Made by a program: the position numbers and the translations under genes. A stretch of DNA of 64,000 nt from RYN-230 sp963851025 (GTDB lineage Bacteria; Actinomycetota; Actinomycetes; Streptosporangiales; Streptosporangiaceae): NCBI GenBank assembly GCA_963851025.1, contig CAWKOA010000012.1, forward strand, positions 1-64,000, given 5' to 3'. Positions within the stretch are counted from its first letter, which is position 1, and each line of letters begins with the position of its first letter. Below, piece by piece: positions 26,922-35,312 of this stretch. The notes under the pieces were generated by a model. It had not been told where the DNA came from. It saw only the letters and a list, made by a program, of their open reading frames with translations, and did not search any database.

Positions 26922-27158
26922 ATGGCTCAGCCCGCTCCCCCCGGCCGGAGACCGGCCGCCCGGCGCGCCGTCACCGTCCTGCTGCTCGTCGCGATCGGCG
27001 GCGCCCTGGTGGTGCCGATCTACGCCCGGTCCATGCCCAAGCTTGGTGACTTCCCCTTTTTCTACTGGTACCAGCTCGTCTGGGTACCCACCGTGGCCAT
27101 CCTGTGCTGGATCTGTTATGTCTTGCTGCGGGCCAAGCCAGCCCCGGACCACGCGTAG
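26922..27158 (+). CDS. DUF3311 small membrane protein
   Basis: 78 residues with two membrane helices (AVTVLLLVAIGGALVVPIYA; WYQLVWVPTVAILCWICYVL) and the family signature MPKLGDFPFFYWYQL between them. DUF3311 genes commonly precede sodium:solute symporters, as here, and the product probably acts as an accessory subunit. The start is the ATG following GGTTGCC. Confidence 0.88.
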   Translation: MAQPAPPGRRPAARRAVTVLLLVAIGGALVVPIYARSMPKLGDFPFFYWYQLVWVPTVAILCWICYVLLRAKPAPDHA

Positions 27159-27165
27159 GGCCCGT

Positions 27166-27195
27166 GAAAGGCGCCCCCGCGAAAGGCGCCCCCGC
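27166..27195. repeat. 15-bp tandem duplication
   Basis: GAAAGGCGCCCCCGC occurs twice head-to-tail (27166-27180, 27181-27195) in the gap between the DUF3311 and symporter genes. It is one of several short tandem repeats in the window. Confidence 0.7.
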
Positions 27196-27231
27196 GCATA
27201 GCGGCCCCGCGAATGGCCGGGGGTTGCAGCC

Positions 27232-28893
27232 GTGAGTCACGTGAACGCGGTTTCCTTCACCATCCTGGCCGCCTCGTTCGTGGTCGTGACCCTGATCGGC
27301 TTCGCCGCGGCCCGCTGGCGCCCGGCCGAGGACCCGATGCAGCTGAACGAGTGGGGCCTGGGCGGCCGCGGGTTCGGCACCTTCGTCAGCTGGTTCCTGC
27401 TCGGCGGCGACCTCTACACCGCCTACACGTTCATCGCCGTGCCCGCGCTGGTGTACGCGACCGGCGCGGCCGGGTTCTACGCGCTGTCGTACACGATCAT
27501 GGTCTTCCCGATCGTGTTCGTCTTCGGGCCGCGGCTCTGGTCGGTCGCCCGCGCCCGGGGCTACGTCACTCCCGGCGAATTCGTCCGGGGCAGGTACGGC
27601 TCGCAGGGTCTCGGGCTCGCGGTGACGCTGACCGGGATCCTGGCCACCATGCCCTACATCGCCCTGCAGCTCGTGGGCATCGAATCGGTGCTGGCCGTCA
27701 TGGGCGTGGGCAGCAGGTCGGGCAGCACGTTCGTCAGGGAACTGCCGCTGATCATCGCGTTCGTCATCCTGGCCGCGTACACCTACCTGGCCGGGCTGCG
27801 CGCCCCGGCCCTGATCGCGTTCGTCAAGGACGCCCTGATCTACGTGACGGTCATCGTCGCGATCATCTACATCCCGGGCCGGCTGGGCGGCTGGGGGCAC
27901 ATCTTCGGCGCCGCGTCCGCGCACCTCAAGACGGACAACCCGGCGACCGGCAAGCCGTACGGCGGCCTGGTCATACTGCCCGCCGGGGAATGGGCCTACG
28001 CCACGCTCGCGCTGGGTTCCGCGCTGGCGCTGTTCATCTACCCGCACGCGGTCACCGGGATGTTCGCCTCCCGGCGGCGCGACGTGATCAGGCGTAACGC
28101 GGCGATGCTGCCCGCCTACTCGCTGGTGCTGGGCCTTATCGCGCTGCTGGGCTACATGGCCCGGGCCACCCCGGCCGTGAACGCCGGCGTGGCGGCCGGC
28201 GGCGGCAACGCGCAGCTGTCCGTCCCGCTGCTGTTCCAGCACATGTTCCCGAGCTGGTTCGCGGGGATCGGTTACTCAGCCATCGTCATCGGGGCGCTCG
28301 TCCCCGCCGCCATCATGTCGATCGCGGCCGCGAACCTGTTCACCCGCAACATCTACAAGGAGTTCTTCCGGCCCCGGGCCACCCCGGCCCAGGAGACACG
28401 AGTGGCCCGGCTGGCCTCGCTCGTCATGAAGGTCGGCGCGCTGGGCTTCGCGCTGGAGCTGAACAAGACGTTCTCGATCAACCTGCAGCTGCTGGGCGGG
28501 ATCTGGATCCTGCAGACCTTCCCGGCCGTCGTGATCAGCCTGTACACCCGCTGGTTCCACCGCTTCGCGCTGATCATCGGCTGGGCGACCGGCATGGCGT
28601 ACGGCACGATCCAGGCGTACCTGACGCCCGGCGGCGGCCAGCTGCACTTCGGCGCCTCCACGGCCCCGGTGTTCGGGCACACCACGTACATCGCCATCAC
28701 CGCCGTCCTGCTCAACCTGGTCATGGCGGCCGGGCTCACGCTCATCTTCCGTGCCCTCGGGGTGCGGGACGGGTACGACGACACCAGGCCCGCCGACTAC
28801 AGCGCCGACTCCGGGCCCGCGCCCACCGGAGCGCCCGCCACCGCGCCCGCTGCCGCGGCGGCCGCCCCGGCCACCGTCAGCGCGGCACCGTAG
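27232..28893 (+). CDS. Sodium:solute symporter (SSS family)
   Basis: 553 residues with about 13 membrane helices. The family signature regions are FGTFVSWFLLGGDLYTAYTF near the start and the IGYSAIVIGALVPAAIMSIA segment of TM8. With a DUF3311 partner it resembles monocarboxylate or amino-acid symporters of the MctP group. The C-terminus is an Ala/Pro-rich tail. The GTG start at 27232 is plausible, with GTG 27241 an alternative. The substrate cannot be read from the sequence. Confidence 0.9.
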   Translation: MSHVNAVSFTILAASFVVVTLIGFAAARWRPAEDPMQLNEWGLGGRGFGTFVSWFLLGGDLYTAYTFIAVPALVYATGAAGFYALSYTIMVFPIVFVFGPRLWSVARARGYVTPGEFVRGRYGSQGLGLAVTLTGILATMPYIALQLVGIESVLAVMGVGSRSGSTFVRELPLIIAFVILAAYTYLAGLRAPALIAFVKDALIYVTVIVAIIYIPGRLGGWGHIFGAASAHLKTDNPATGKPYGGLVILPAGEWAYATLALGSALALFIYPHAVTGMFASRRRDVIRRNAAMLPAYSLVLGLIALLGYMARATPAVNAGVAAGGGNAQLSVPLLFQHMFPSWFAGIGYSAIVIGALVPAAIMSIAAANLFTRNIYKEFFRPRATPAQETRVARLASLVMKVGALGFALELNKTFSINLQLLGGIWILQTFPAVVISLYTRWFHRFALIIGWATGMAYGTIQAYLTPGGGQLHFGASTAPVFGHTTYIAITAVLLNLVMAAGLTLIFRALGVRDGYDDTRPADYSADSGPAPTGAPATAPAAAAAAPATVSAAP

Positions 28894-30383
28894 CCCGGGA
28901 CGGATCCCGCCTCGCCGGCGGGACTGGCCGGTGCGGGCTTGCGGGGGATGAGGACGGCCAGGACGAGGCCGATCAGCGCGAGCACGAGCATCGTGGCCAG
29001 GCCCGCGGCGAAGGGCTTGCCCGCGGGCAGCTTGACCGCGACCAGGATCGAGCCGACCAGGGCGGTGCCGAACGACGACCCCAGGTTGGAGACGCTGCGC
29101 GACAGCCCGGAGATGTTGCCCTGGTCGGACTCGGGGAAGCTGGACTGGACGACGTTGACCGAGGACGTCAGCATGACCCCGACCCCGCCGCCGAACAGCA
29201 GCAGGCCCGGTATCCAGGTGATGATGCCGGAGTGCGCCCGGACCAGGAGCAGCAGCAAGGCCATGCCGAGGGCGGTGACCATGAACCCGGCGATGATCAG
29301 CCACCGCTGCGGGTGGCGCCGGGCGAAGCGGTCGGCCCCGGCGGAGGCGGCCAGCAGGCCGGCCGTCGCGGGGATGAGCATCAGCCCGGTCTGGATCGCG
29401 TTGTAGCTGATCGACCTCCTGGAGGTAGACCGAGACCACGAAGAACGAGCCCTGCAAGACCAGCCACTGGATGAGCTGGGTGCCCAGGCCCAGGTTGGCG
29501 ACCTTGTTGCGGAACAGGCGCAGCGGCAGCAGCACGTCCCGGTGCTTGCGCTCCGCGCGGCGGATATGCAGGAAGAACCACAGCAGGAACAGGGCCCCGA
29601 TGGCCACGTACAGCCAGACCGGGGAGATGGAGCCCTTCGGGATCACCACGGTGTTCCCGATCTTGAAGTCCTGCCGGGAGACGAGGAAGCCGTAGGTCCG
29701 GGACTGCAGCAGCCCGAGCACGACGAAGAACAGCCCGGCCGCCGACAGGATCGCGCCGGTGAGATCGAAGCGCGGCACCCGCTCCGGTCCGGGCCGGGTC
29801 GACGATCTTGCGGGCGAGCACGATGATCCAGATCACCACGAGGACCTGGAGCCCGAACGAGGCCCGCCAGCTGATCGCGCTGGTCAGCAGGCCGCCGACC
29901 AGCGGGCCGGCCGCAGCGCCCAGGCCGGCGGCCCCGCTGACCACGCCGAAGTACTTCGCCCGGGTCTTTATATCCGGGAACAGGACGGTGACCAGGATGT
30001 AGATGGGCGGGATCATCAGGGCCGAGCCCACGCCCTCCAGCAGCGAGTACCCGGTGATCAGCAGCGGGAAGCCCCATCGACAGCAGGGCCAGCAGCGCGC
30101 CGGCCGCGTAGACGGCCAGCCCGCCGACGAAGCACCGCTTCCGGCCCCAGATGTCGGTCAGCTTGCTGCCCGGGATCATCAGCGCGGCCATGGTCAGCGT
30201 GAACAGCGTGATCGCCGTCTGCACGCCGGACACCGTGGTGCCCAGGTCCTTGGCGATCGCGCTGATGGCCACGTTCATGTTGGAGGCCGCATAGCTGGCG
30301 ATGAACTGCGCCAGCGCCAGCGGCAGGATCATCGCCTTAGCGGCCGCGGCCGCCGGTCCTGGCGGGCACCCGGTATCAGTCAT
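28797..30383 (-). pseudogene. MFS drug exporter (DHA2-like), three frameshifts
   Basis: Four conserved pieces in successive frames rebuild one 14-helix exporter of about 528 residues. The start is MTDTGCPPGPAAAAAKAM. Motif A is KLTDIWGRKRCFVGGL, and motif C-like residues lie in YFGVVSGAAGLGAAAGPLVGG. The end is LIGLVLAVLIPRKPAPASP. Single extra bases are needed at about 30064-30072, 29780-29798 and 29405-29425. Conservation between the breaks is good. It converges with the symporter gene, overlapping its last codons. Confidence 0.75.
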
Positions 30384-30528
30384 CGCGGACTCTCACTCGC
30401 GGGCACGTCACACCGTCGGCTGGGGGGCCGCGGTTCACGCTATTAGGGTCGGCGCGTGCCCTCCTCAGGGCCCAAGGTCCCTACCATGGCCCGCCGACGG
30501 TCCGCTGGCCAGGCGGCACGCCGGCTGC

Positions 30529-31383
30529 TCAGATGCGGGCGAGGCGCTCGTTGGCGGCCAGCACCTGCTCGTGATCGATCTCGAACCCGACGTACGAGCA
30601 GCCCAGCTGGCGGGCCGCCACGCCGGTGGTCCCGGACCCGCTGAACGGGTCGAGCACGATGACGTCCCCGCCCAGCTTCCCGTAGGCCTGGATGCACCGG
30701 CGCGGCAGCTCCTCGGGAAACCGGGAAAAGTGCTTCAGCCCGGTGAGCTTCTCGTTGCTGAATTCCCAGATGGAGCCGACCGGAGGCGCGGTGCGGAACG
30801 GATGCTGCTCCTGGCGGGCGAACAGGTAGATGGTCTCGTGCTGGCGGTGCGGCCGGCGGCACTTGCCTTCCGGCATCGGGTTGCGCTTGCGCCAGATCAC
30901 CTCGCCGCGCAGCAGCCAGCCCGCGTCGCACATCGCGATGACGAGCCGGTAGGGGAGGGCGAGAAGGTTGCCGTACCGCAGCCACGGCTCGGCCGGGTCC
31001 AGGAAGGCCTTGCGCCGGTGCCGCGGCTTGACGTAGGCGGAGTTCGCCGGGTCCAGGCCGGTCCGGCCGGGCCCGAGAGTGCTGTAGGCGTGGTCCCCGG
31101 TGCGCCAGTTCACCGGCGTGTTGTACGCGTCGCCCACGTTGAGCCAGAGCAGGCCGTCCGGCTTCAGCTTCGGCAGCAGGGCGGCGAAGATCGCGGTGAG
31201 CTCGGTGAGATAGGCGCGCGGGTCGGCCTCCACGCCGTTGCCCCCGGACATCCGCTGGCCCCAGTACGGCGGGCTGGTCACCGTCACGTCGACGCAGTTG
31301 TCCGGCAGGTCGGCGATCAGCTTCCGGCAGTCGCCCTCGGTGACCTCGTTCAGCGGGAAGCGACCCAGCGATGTGGCCGTCAC
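30529..31383 (-). CDS. Solitary DNA methyltransferase (N4-cytosine/N6-adenine type)
   Basis: 284 residues. Catalytic motif IV TSPPYWGQRM comes first (about residues 36-46), followed by a target-recognition region and then SAM-binding motif I DPFSGSGTTGVAA near the C-terminus, i.e. beta-class order. The TSPPYW form favours N4-cytosine methylation, with N6-adenine possible. No endonuclease, specificity subunit or vsr gene adjoins it, so it is probably an orphan regulator-type methylase or a phage-derived relic. GTG start at 31383. Confidence 0.88.
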   Translation of the reverse strand: MTATSLGRFPLNEVTEGDCRKLIADLPDNCVDVTVTSPPYWGQRMSGGNGVEADPRAYLTELTAIFAALLPKLKPDGLLWLNVGDAYNTPVNWRTGDHAYSTLGPGRTGLDPANSAYVKPRHRRKAFLDPAEPWLRYGNLLALPYRLVIAMCDAGWLLRGEVIWRKRNPMPEGKCRRPHRQHETIYLFARQEQHPFRTAPPVGSIWEFSNEKLTGLKHFSRFPEELPRRCIQAYGKLGGDVIVLDPFSGSGTTGVAARQLGCSYVGFEIDHEQVLAANERLARI

Positions 31384-31463
31384 CTCACGCTCCCGCCCGT
31401 CACCGGTAACCCACGCGTACTATAAACCGCCGCGCAGGCCCGGTGACGGGCCCGGCGCGCCGG

Positions 31464-32285
31464 TCAGGTAACCCGGCGCCAGCGGGCCTCGGCCAGCCCG
31501 TAGATGCCGAACGCGATCAGGCCGAGCGCGGCGATGATCAGCAGGAACTCGCCGAACGGCGCGTTGCGCAGGGTGTGCAGGGCCTTGTCCAGGCCGCCCG
31601 CCTTGGACGCGTTGTAGGTGATGGCCGCGTCGATCACCAGCACCCCGGCCAGCGCGAACACCAGCCCCCGGGCCACGGTGCCCACCGTGCCGAGCCGCTT
31701 CACCATCTTGCGGGTCTGCGCGCTCATCTCCCCGGTGCGCAGGTGCTTCATGAACTTGTGCCGGGCCCCCTCGACCACCAGGGCCAGGCCGACGATCACG
31801 ATGATCAGCCCGATGATCCCGATCAGGAAGCGGCCGCCGGTGTGATGCATGACGCTGGCCGTGACGTCCTGCTGCTGGCCGGACTGGTTGGCCTTCTTGC
31901 CCGTGATGACCTTGAACGTGAGGACCGCGAAGCTGGCGTAGACCAGCGCGCGGACCAGCGACTTGAGCCGGGGGCCCGCGCCGTTGCCCTCGCCGGGGAC
32001 GCCGAACGCGGCCTCGCTGAGCCGCCACAGCGCGTAGCCGACGAAGCCGATGGCGAGCAGCCACAGGGCGAGGAGGCCGAAAGGCTGGCTGGCCACCAGC
32101 TGCAGCGCGCCCTGCTGGTCAGCCTGCTTTCCGCCCTGGCCGATGGCGACCAGGATGGCGACGATGCCGATGAGGATGTAAATGACACCGCGGGCGGTCA
32201 GGCCCGCGCGGGCCAGCAGCTGGGCCGCGCGGCTGTCCGTGGCCCGCCGGGCCTTCATGGACATACGCGCTGATGATGACGACAT
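31464..32285 (-). CDS. DUF1206 membrane protein
   Basis: 273 residues with about six helices arranged as repeated DUF1206 units (LTARGVIYILIGIVAILVAI; LVYASFAVLTFKVITG; VARGLVFALAGVLVIDAAI). The ATG at 32285 with GGAGA upstream gives the normal N-terminus MSSSSARMSMKARRA. An upstream in-frame open stretch belongs to another membrane protein with no stop between them. Function unknown, common in actinomycetes. Confidence 0.85.
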   Translation of the reverse strand: MSSSSARMSMKARRATDSRAAQLLARAGLTARGVIYILIGIVAILVAIGQGGKQADQQGALQLVASQPFGLLALWLLAIGFVGYALWRLSEAAFGVPGEGNGAGPRLKSLVRALVYASFAVLTFKVITGKKANQSGQQQDVTASVMHHTGGRFLIGIIGLIIVIVGLALVVEGARHKFMKHLRTGEMSAQTRKMVKRLGTVGTVARGLVFALAGVLVIDAAITYNASKAGGLDKALHTLRNAPFGEFLLIIAALGLIAFGIYGLAEARWRRVT

Positions 32286-32889
32286 CACTGTCTCCGCTCT
32301 CGGAAACCGGTCTCGGAAACCGGAAGAACCGCCCCCCAAGTGCCCCGGCATCGCCGCGTTCATGCACGGCTTCGCGCACGGGGCCAGCTGCCGCTGGCGG
32401 AGCAGCAGCCGGATCCGGCGCTCGGCGATCTGGTGCGTGTGATAGCTGAGCCACAGGCACACGGCGGCCAGCGGGAGCTCCACCACGCCGCACAGCACGA
32501 ACGACTGCCAGCGCTCGTGGGCCGGGGTGGTCATGCAGTCGAACCACGCGTCCACGATGAGCAGGGTGGCGGTCGCCGACGGCCGCGGTGCTCAGGTACC
32601 TCGACCGGCGCAGCGCGCAGTAGGCCGTGCTGGCCAGCCCGGCGAGCAGGATGACGTCGAACCCGGCCCAGGCGATGTCGTAGTTCGGTGACAGCTGGCG
32701 GGACGGCAGCGACTTGGCGATGTACCCGATCCAGGGCAGCAGGATCAGCGAGAACACCACGAACGAGGGGCCGGCCCAGCGCACGAGCCGCGCGTCGTCG
32801 GTCAGGACCGCGTTCTCCGGCTCGGGGGCCGCCCCGACCAGCTGGTCGAGCCGGGCGAGCGGGTCCTGGGCGTCGGGGGCTGGTTTCAC
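32286..32889 (-). pseudogene. Four-helix membrane protein, frameshifted
   Basis: It starts GTG at 32889 (MKPAPDAQDPLARLDQLVG). Two helices follow in the first frame (FVVFSLILLPWIGYIA; FDVILLAGLASTAYCAL). After about 32575 the protein continues in the +1 frame with ATLLIVDAWFDCMTTPAHE and CGVVELPLAAVCLWLSYH. One extra base at about 32570-32580 explains the break. No stop follows before the DUF1206 start; a third frame would stop in a TGATG overlap, hinting at a second indel in the C6 run near 32332. Family not recognised. Confidence 0.6.
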
Positions 32890-32991
32890 TGGGCACCTCG
32901 CCGTCCCGGCCGGGCATGAGGCCGGGCCGCGTGCTGTTCGTGCTGTATATCAGGACTCCCGTACTCCCGCTCACAGCGAAGGAACAGCAAC

Positions 32992-33477
32992 GTGACCCTG
33001 CACGACATTCCGCTCACCACCCTGGCCGGCCAGCCCACCTCGCTCGGCGACCTGCCGGGCACCCTGCTCGTGGTCAACGTCGCGTCCAAGTGCGGCCTGA
33101 CCCCGCAGTACGAGGGGCTGGAGCGGCTGCACGAGACGTACCGCGACCGCGGGTTCTCGGTCGTCGGCTTCCCCTGCAATCAGTTCGGCGGCCAGGAGCC
33201 CGGCACCGCCGGTGAAATCGCGGAGTTCTGCTCGGCCACCTACGGGGTGAGCTTCCCGATGCTGGAGAAGATCGAGGTCAACGGGCCGGGGCGGCACCCG
33301 GTGTACGAGGAGCTCACCGCGGTGCCCGACGCGGACGGTGAGGCGGGCGACATCCAGTGGAACTTCGAGAAGTTCCTGGTCGGCCCGGACGGGGCGGTCA
33401 TCGCCCGGTTCCGCCCGCGCACCGACCCGCAGGACCCGGCCCTGGTCGCCGCGATCGAGGCGAACCTGCCCGGCTGA
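32992..33477 (+). CDS. Glutathione peroxidase-family thiol peroxidase
   Basis: 161 residues with a thioredoxin fold. The peroxidatic cysteine replaces selenocysteine in NVASKCGLTPQY (about C35), with the family motifs VVGFPCNQFGGQEPG and WNFEKFLVGPDG. Actinomycetes lack glutathione, so the electron donor is probably thioredoxin. GTG start at 32992 with AAGGA eight bases upstream. It stands alone, divergent from the membrane-protein genes. Confidence 0.95.
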   Translation: MTLHDIPLTTLAGQPTSLGDLPGTLLVVNVASKCGLTPQYEGLERLHETYRDRGFSVVGFPCNQFGGQEPGTAGEIAEFCSATYGVSFPMLEKIEVNGPGRHPVYEELTAVPDADGEAGDIQWNFEKFLVGPDGAVIARFRPRTDPQDPALVAAIEANLPG

Positions 33478-33883
33478 CGGCCATTTCTTTTTCCGCAACG
33501 AAAACCGTCGCCCGCAGCTGGGCAACGCTCCGTGACGCGACATACGCATCACGTTCGCAAGGCCTGGTCAGGCTGCCCCGATTTGCCCCGGTGGGACGAA
33601 AAGAACCATATTGCCGTACTATTCCTGGGTGTCACTAAAGACACCTGATTACTCACTGTGAGGGAACACCTAGCTCGCTGGCGGTCGTCCCGGGTGCGTG
33701 ACCTGGCGGCATGACGTGTGGTGGCCGGGTGACGGTTGGGGGGCGATGGGCGTGTTTCCCGTTGGTTAATAGTTTCGGTTACGTACACAGTGGCCCCGAG
33801 ACGTCTGACATGCTCCTGCGGCCCGGCGTCAGCCCCCGTTGCCGCCCCGCGACCAGGCCAGGAACGCTGAGTGGAGGCCAGCG
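33478..33883. other. Long leader region with a palindrome
   Basis: About 400 bases without a gene, lower in GC around 33590-33660. A perfect inverted repeat GGTGTC-ACTAAA-GACACC lies at 33628-33645 within AT-rich sequence, a plausible operator. A second AT-rich patch at about 33765-33790 may hold the promoter of the downstream SDR gene. I could not match a known riboswitch. Confidence 0.45.
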
Positions 33884-35251
33884 GTGCTAAGTGCGCCCGA
33901 AATCGTTGCGTTGATGCGCCAGGCGGTACCGCCCGGGAAGGAGAGCCTGGACGATGCGTCCCTGACGCGGCTTCAGGAGCTCACCCGGGCGCTGCTCGAG
34001 GCCAAGCCTGATGCCCAGCAGGAGTACGCGCGGTTCCTGGCCATCAGCGAGCGGGCGCTGCCGCTGCCGGACGGCGAGCTGGACGCCTGGCTGCGCGGCA
34101 AGACCGTGATGGTGGTGGGCGGGACCGGCTGCATCGGCTCCAAGCTGATGCAGCAGGTCGAGATCCGATGTCCGAAGCGGCTGGTCAGCGTGGGCCGCGG
34201 CGTGACGGAGGGGTACCCGCGGCTGCCCGGGGCCGAGTACCTTCGGGCCGACATCCGGGACCCGGCGCGGCTCGCGGCCGTGTTCACCGAAGTCCGGCCG
34301 GACGTGATCTTCCATGTCGCGGCGCAGCGTGACCCGGGGCTGGCCGAGCACGAGGTGCACCGCACGCTGAGCACGAACGTGATCGGCACCCAGAACGTGG
34401 TCACGGTCGCGGCCGAGTGCGGCGTCCCGCAGGTCGTGTGCGCGTCCACCGGCAAGGCGCTGCGGCCCTACTCCCCGGACGTGTACACGGCGTCCAAGCG
34501 GGTGGCCGAGTGGCTGGTGGCCCGGGCTGCGCTGGCCAGCAGCAGCACCACCTACTCGACCGCACGGTTCACCCACGTGGTGGACAACTCGATCATTCAC
34601 GGCCGGCTGCTCGACTGGTGCCGGGGCGGGGTCATCCGCCTGCACAGCGCGGAGATCGGCTTCTACGGGGAGTCCGCGCTCGAGTCGGCCCAGCTGCTGC
34701 TGGCGGCCGGGCTGGGCGCGCGGCCCGGCGAGCTGCGGGTGCACGCCATCACCGACCTCGGCTGGCCGGTCACCCTGATGGACGTGACCCTGGGCGTGCT
34801 GGCCCGGACCGGCTCCCCCACGCCGATCTACATCAGCGGCTACGACCGGGGCTACGAGCCCATCCCGTTCCCGGGCCTCTACGATCCGCTGACCGCCGGC
34901 GAGGTGAGCCCGCTGCTCAGCGCGTTCGAGGCGGCCAAGACGGAGGCCATGCCGGGCGGCATGGTGGACGCGTTCCCGCTGGCCGTCACGCCCGGCCCGG
35001 AGCTGGACCAGCGGCTGCTGGAACTGGACGAGGCGTGCCACGGCACGGAGGACCCCGCGGTGCTGCGGCCCGCGCTGGACCAGATGTCCTGGGCCCTGCT
35101 CGACGCCACGCTCAGCGCGGTGGACCAGCCGGTGCTGGCCCGGGCCGCCCAGCTGACCGTCAAGCACCAGGGCACGCTGATCCCGGAGCACCAGCGGATG
35201 CTGGCCGCGATCATGCGCGAGGCCGGGATCACCGAGTCCGCCCTGGTCTGA
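33884..35251 (+). CDS. NAD-dependent epimerase/dehydratase (extended SDR)
   Basis: 455 residues. An unusual helical N-terminus of about 80 residues precedes the Rossmann fold (VMVVGGTGCIGSKL). The active-site pair Y-x-x-x-K is in DVYTASKRVAEW, and STGKALRPYSP supplies the upstream serine/threonine. It resembles polysaccharide-biosynthesis (CapD-like) SDRs, so a nucleotide-sugar substrate is likely. GTG 33884 has GGAGG six bases upstream. It converges on the exopolysaccharide-type operon, a plausible functional link (inference). Confidence 0.82.
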   Translation: MLSAPEIVALMRQAVPPGKESLDDASLTRLQELTRALLEAKPDAQQEYARFLAISERALPLPDGELDAWLRGKTVMVVGGTGCIGSKLMQQVEIRCPKRLVSVGRGVTEGYPRLPGAEYLRADIRDPARLAAVFTEVRPDVIFHVAAQRDPGLAEHEVHRTLSTNVIGTQNVVTVAAECGVPQVVCASTGKALRPYSPDVYTASKRVAEWLVARAALASSSTTYSTARFTHVVDNSIIHGRLLDWCRGGVIRLHSAEIGFYGESALESAQLLLAAGLGARPGELRVHAITDLGWPVTLMDVTLGVLARTGSPTPIYISGYDRGYEPIPFPGLYDPLTAGEVSPLLSAFEAAKTEAMPGGMVDAFPLAVTPGPELDQRLLELDEACHGTEDPAVLRPALDQMSWALLDATLSAVDQPVLARAAQLTVKHQGTLIPEHQRMLAAIMREAGITESALV

Positions 35252-35312
35252 GCGGCTGGGTCTGAGCGGCTGGGTCTGGGGCTCCTGGTCCGAAGGGCCG
35301 GGCGGGTAGCGC

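Noticed and set aside
22080..30080. Programmed +1 frameshifting as a shared mechanism
   Set aside because: The indel sites share no slippery codon, stop or downstream structure I can recognise, so sequencing or recent mutation is simpler.
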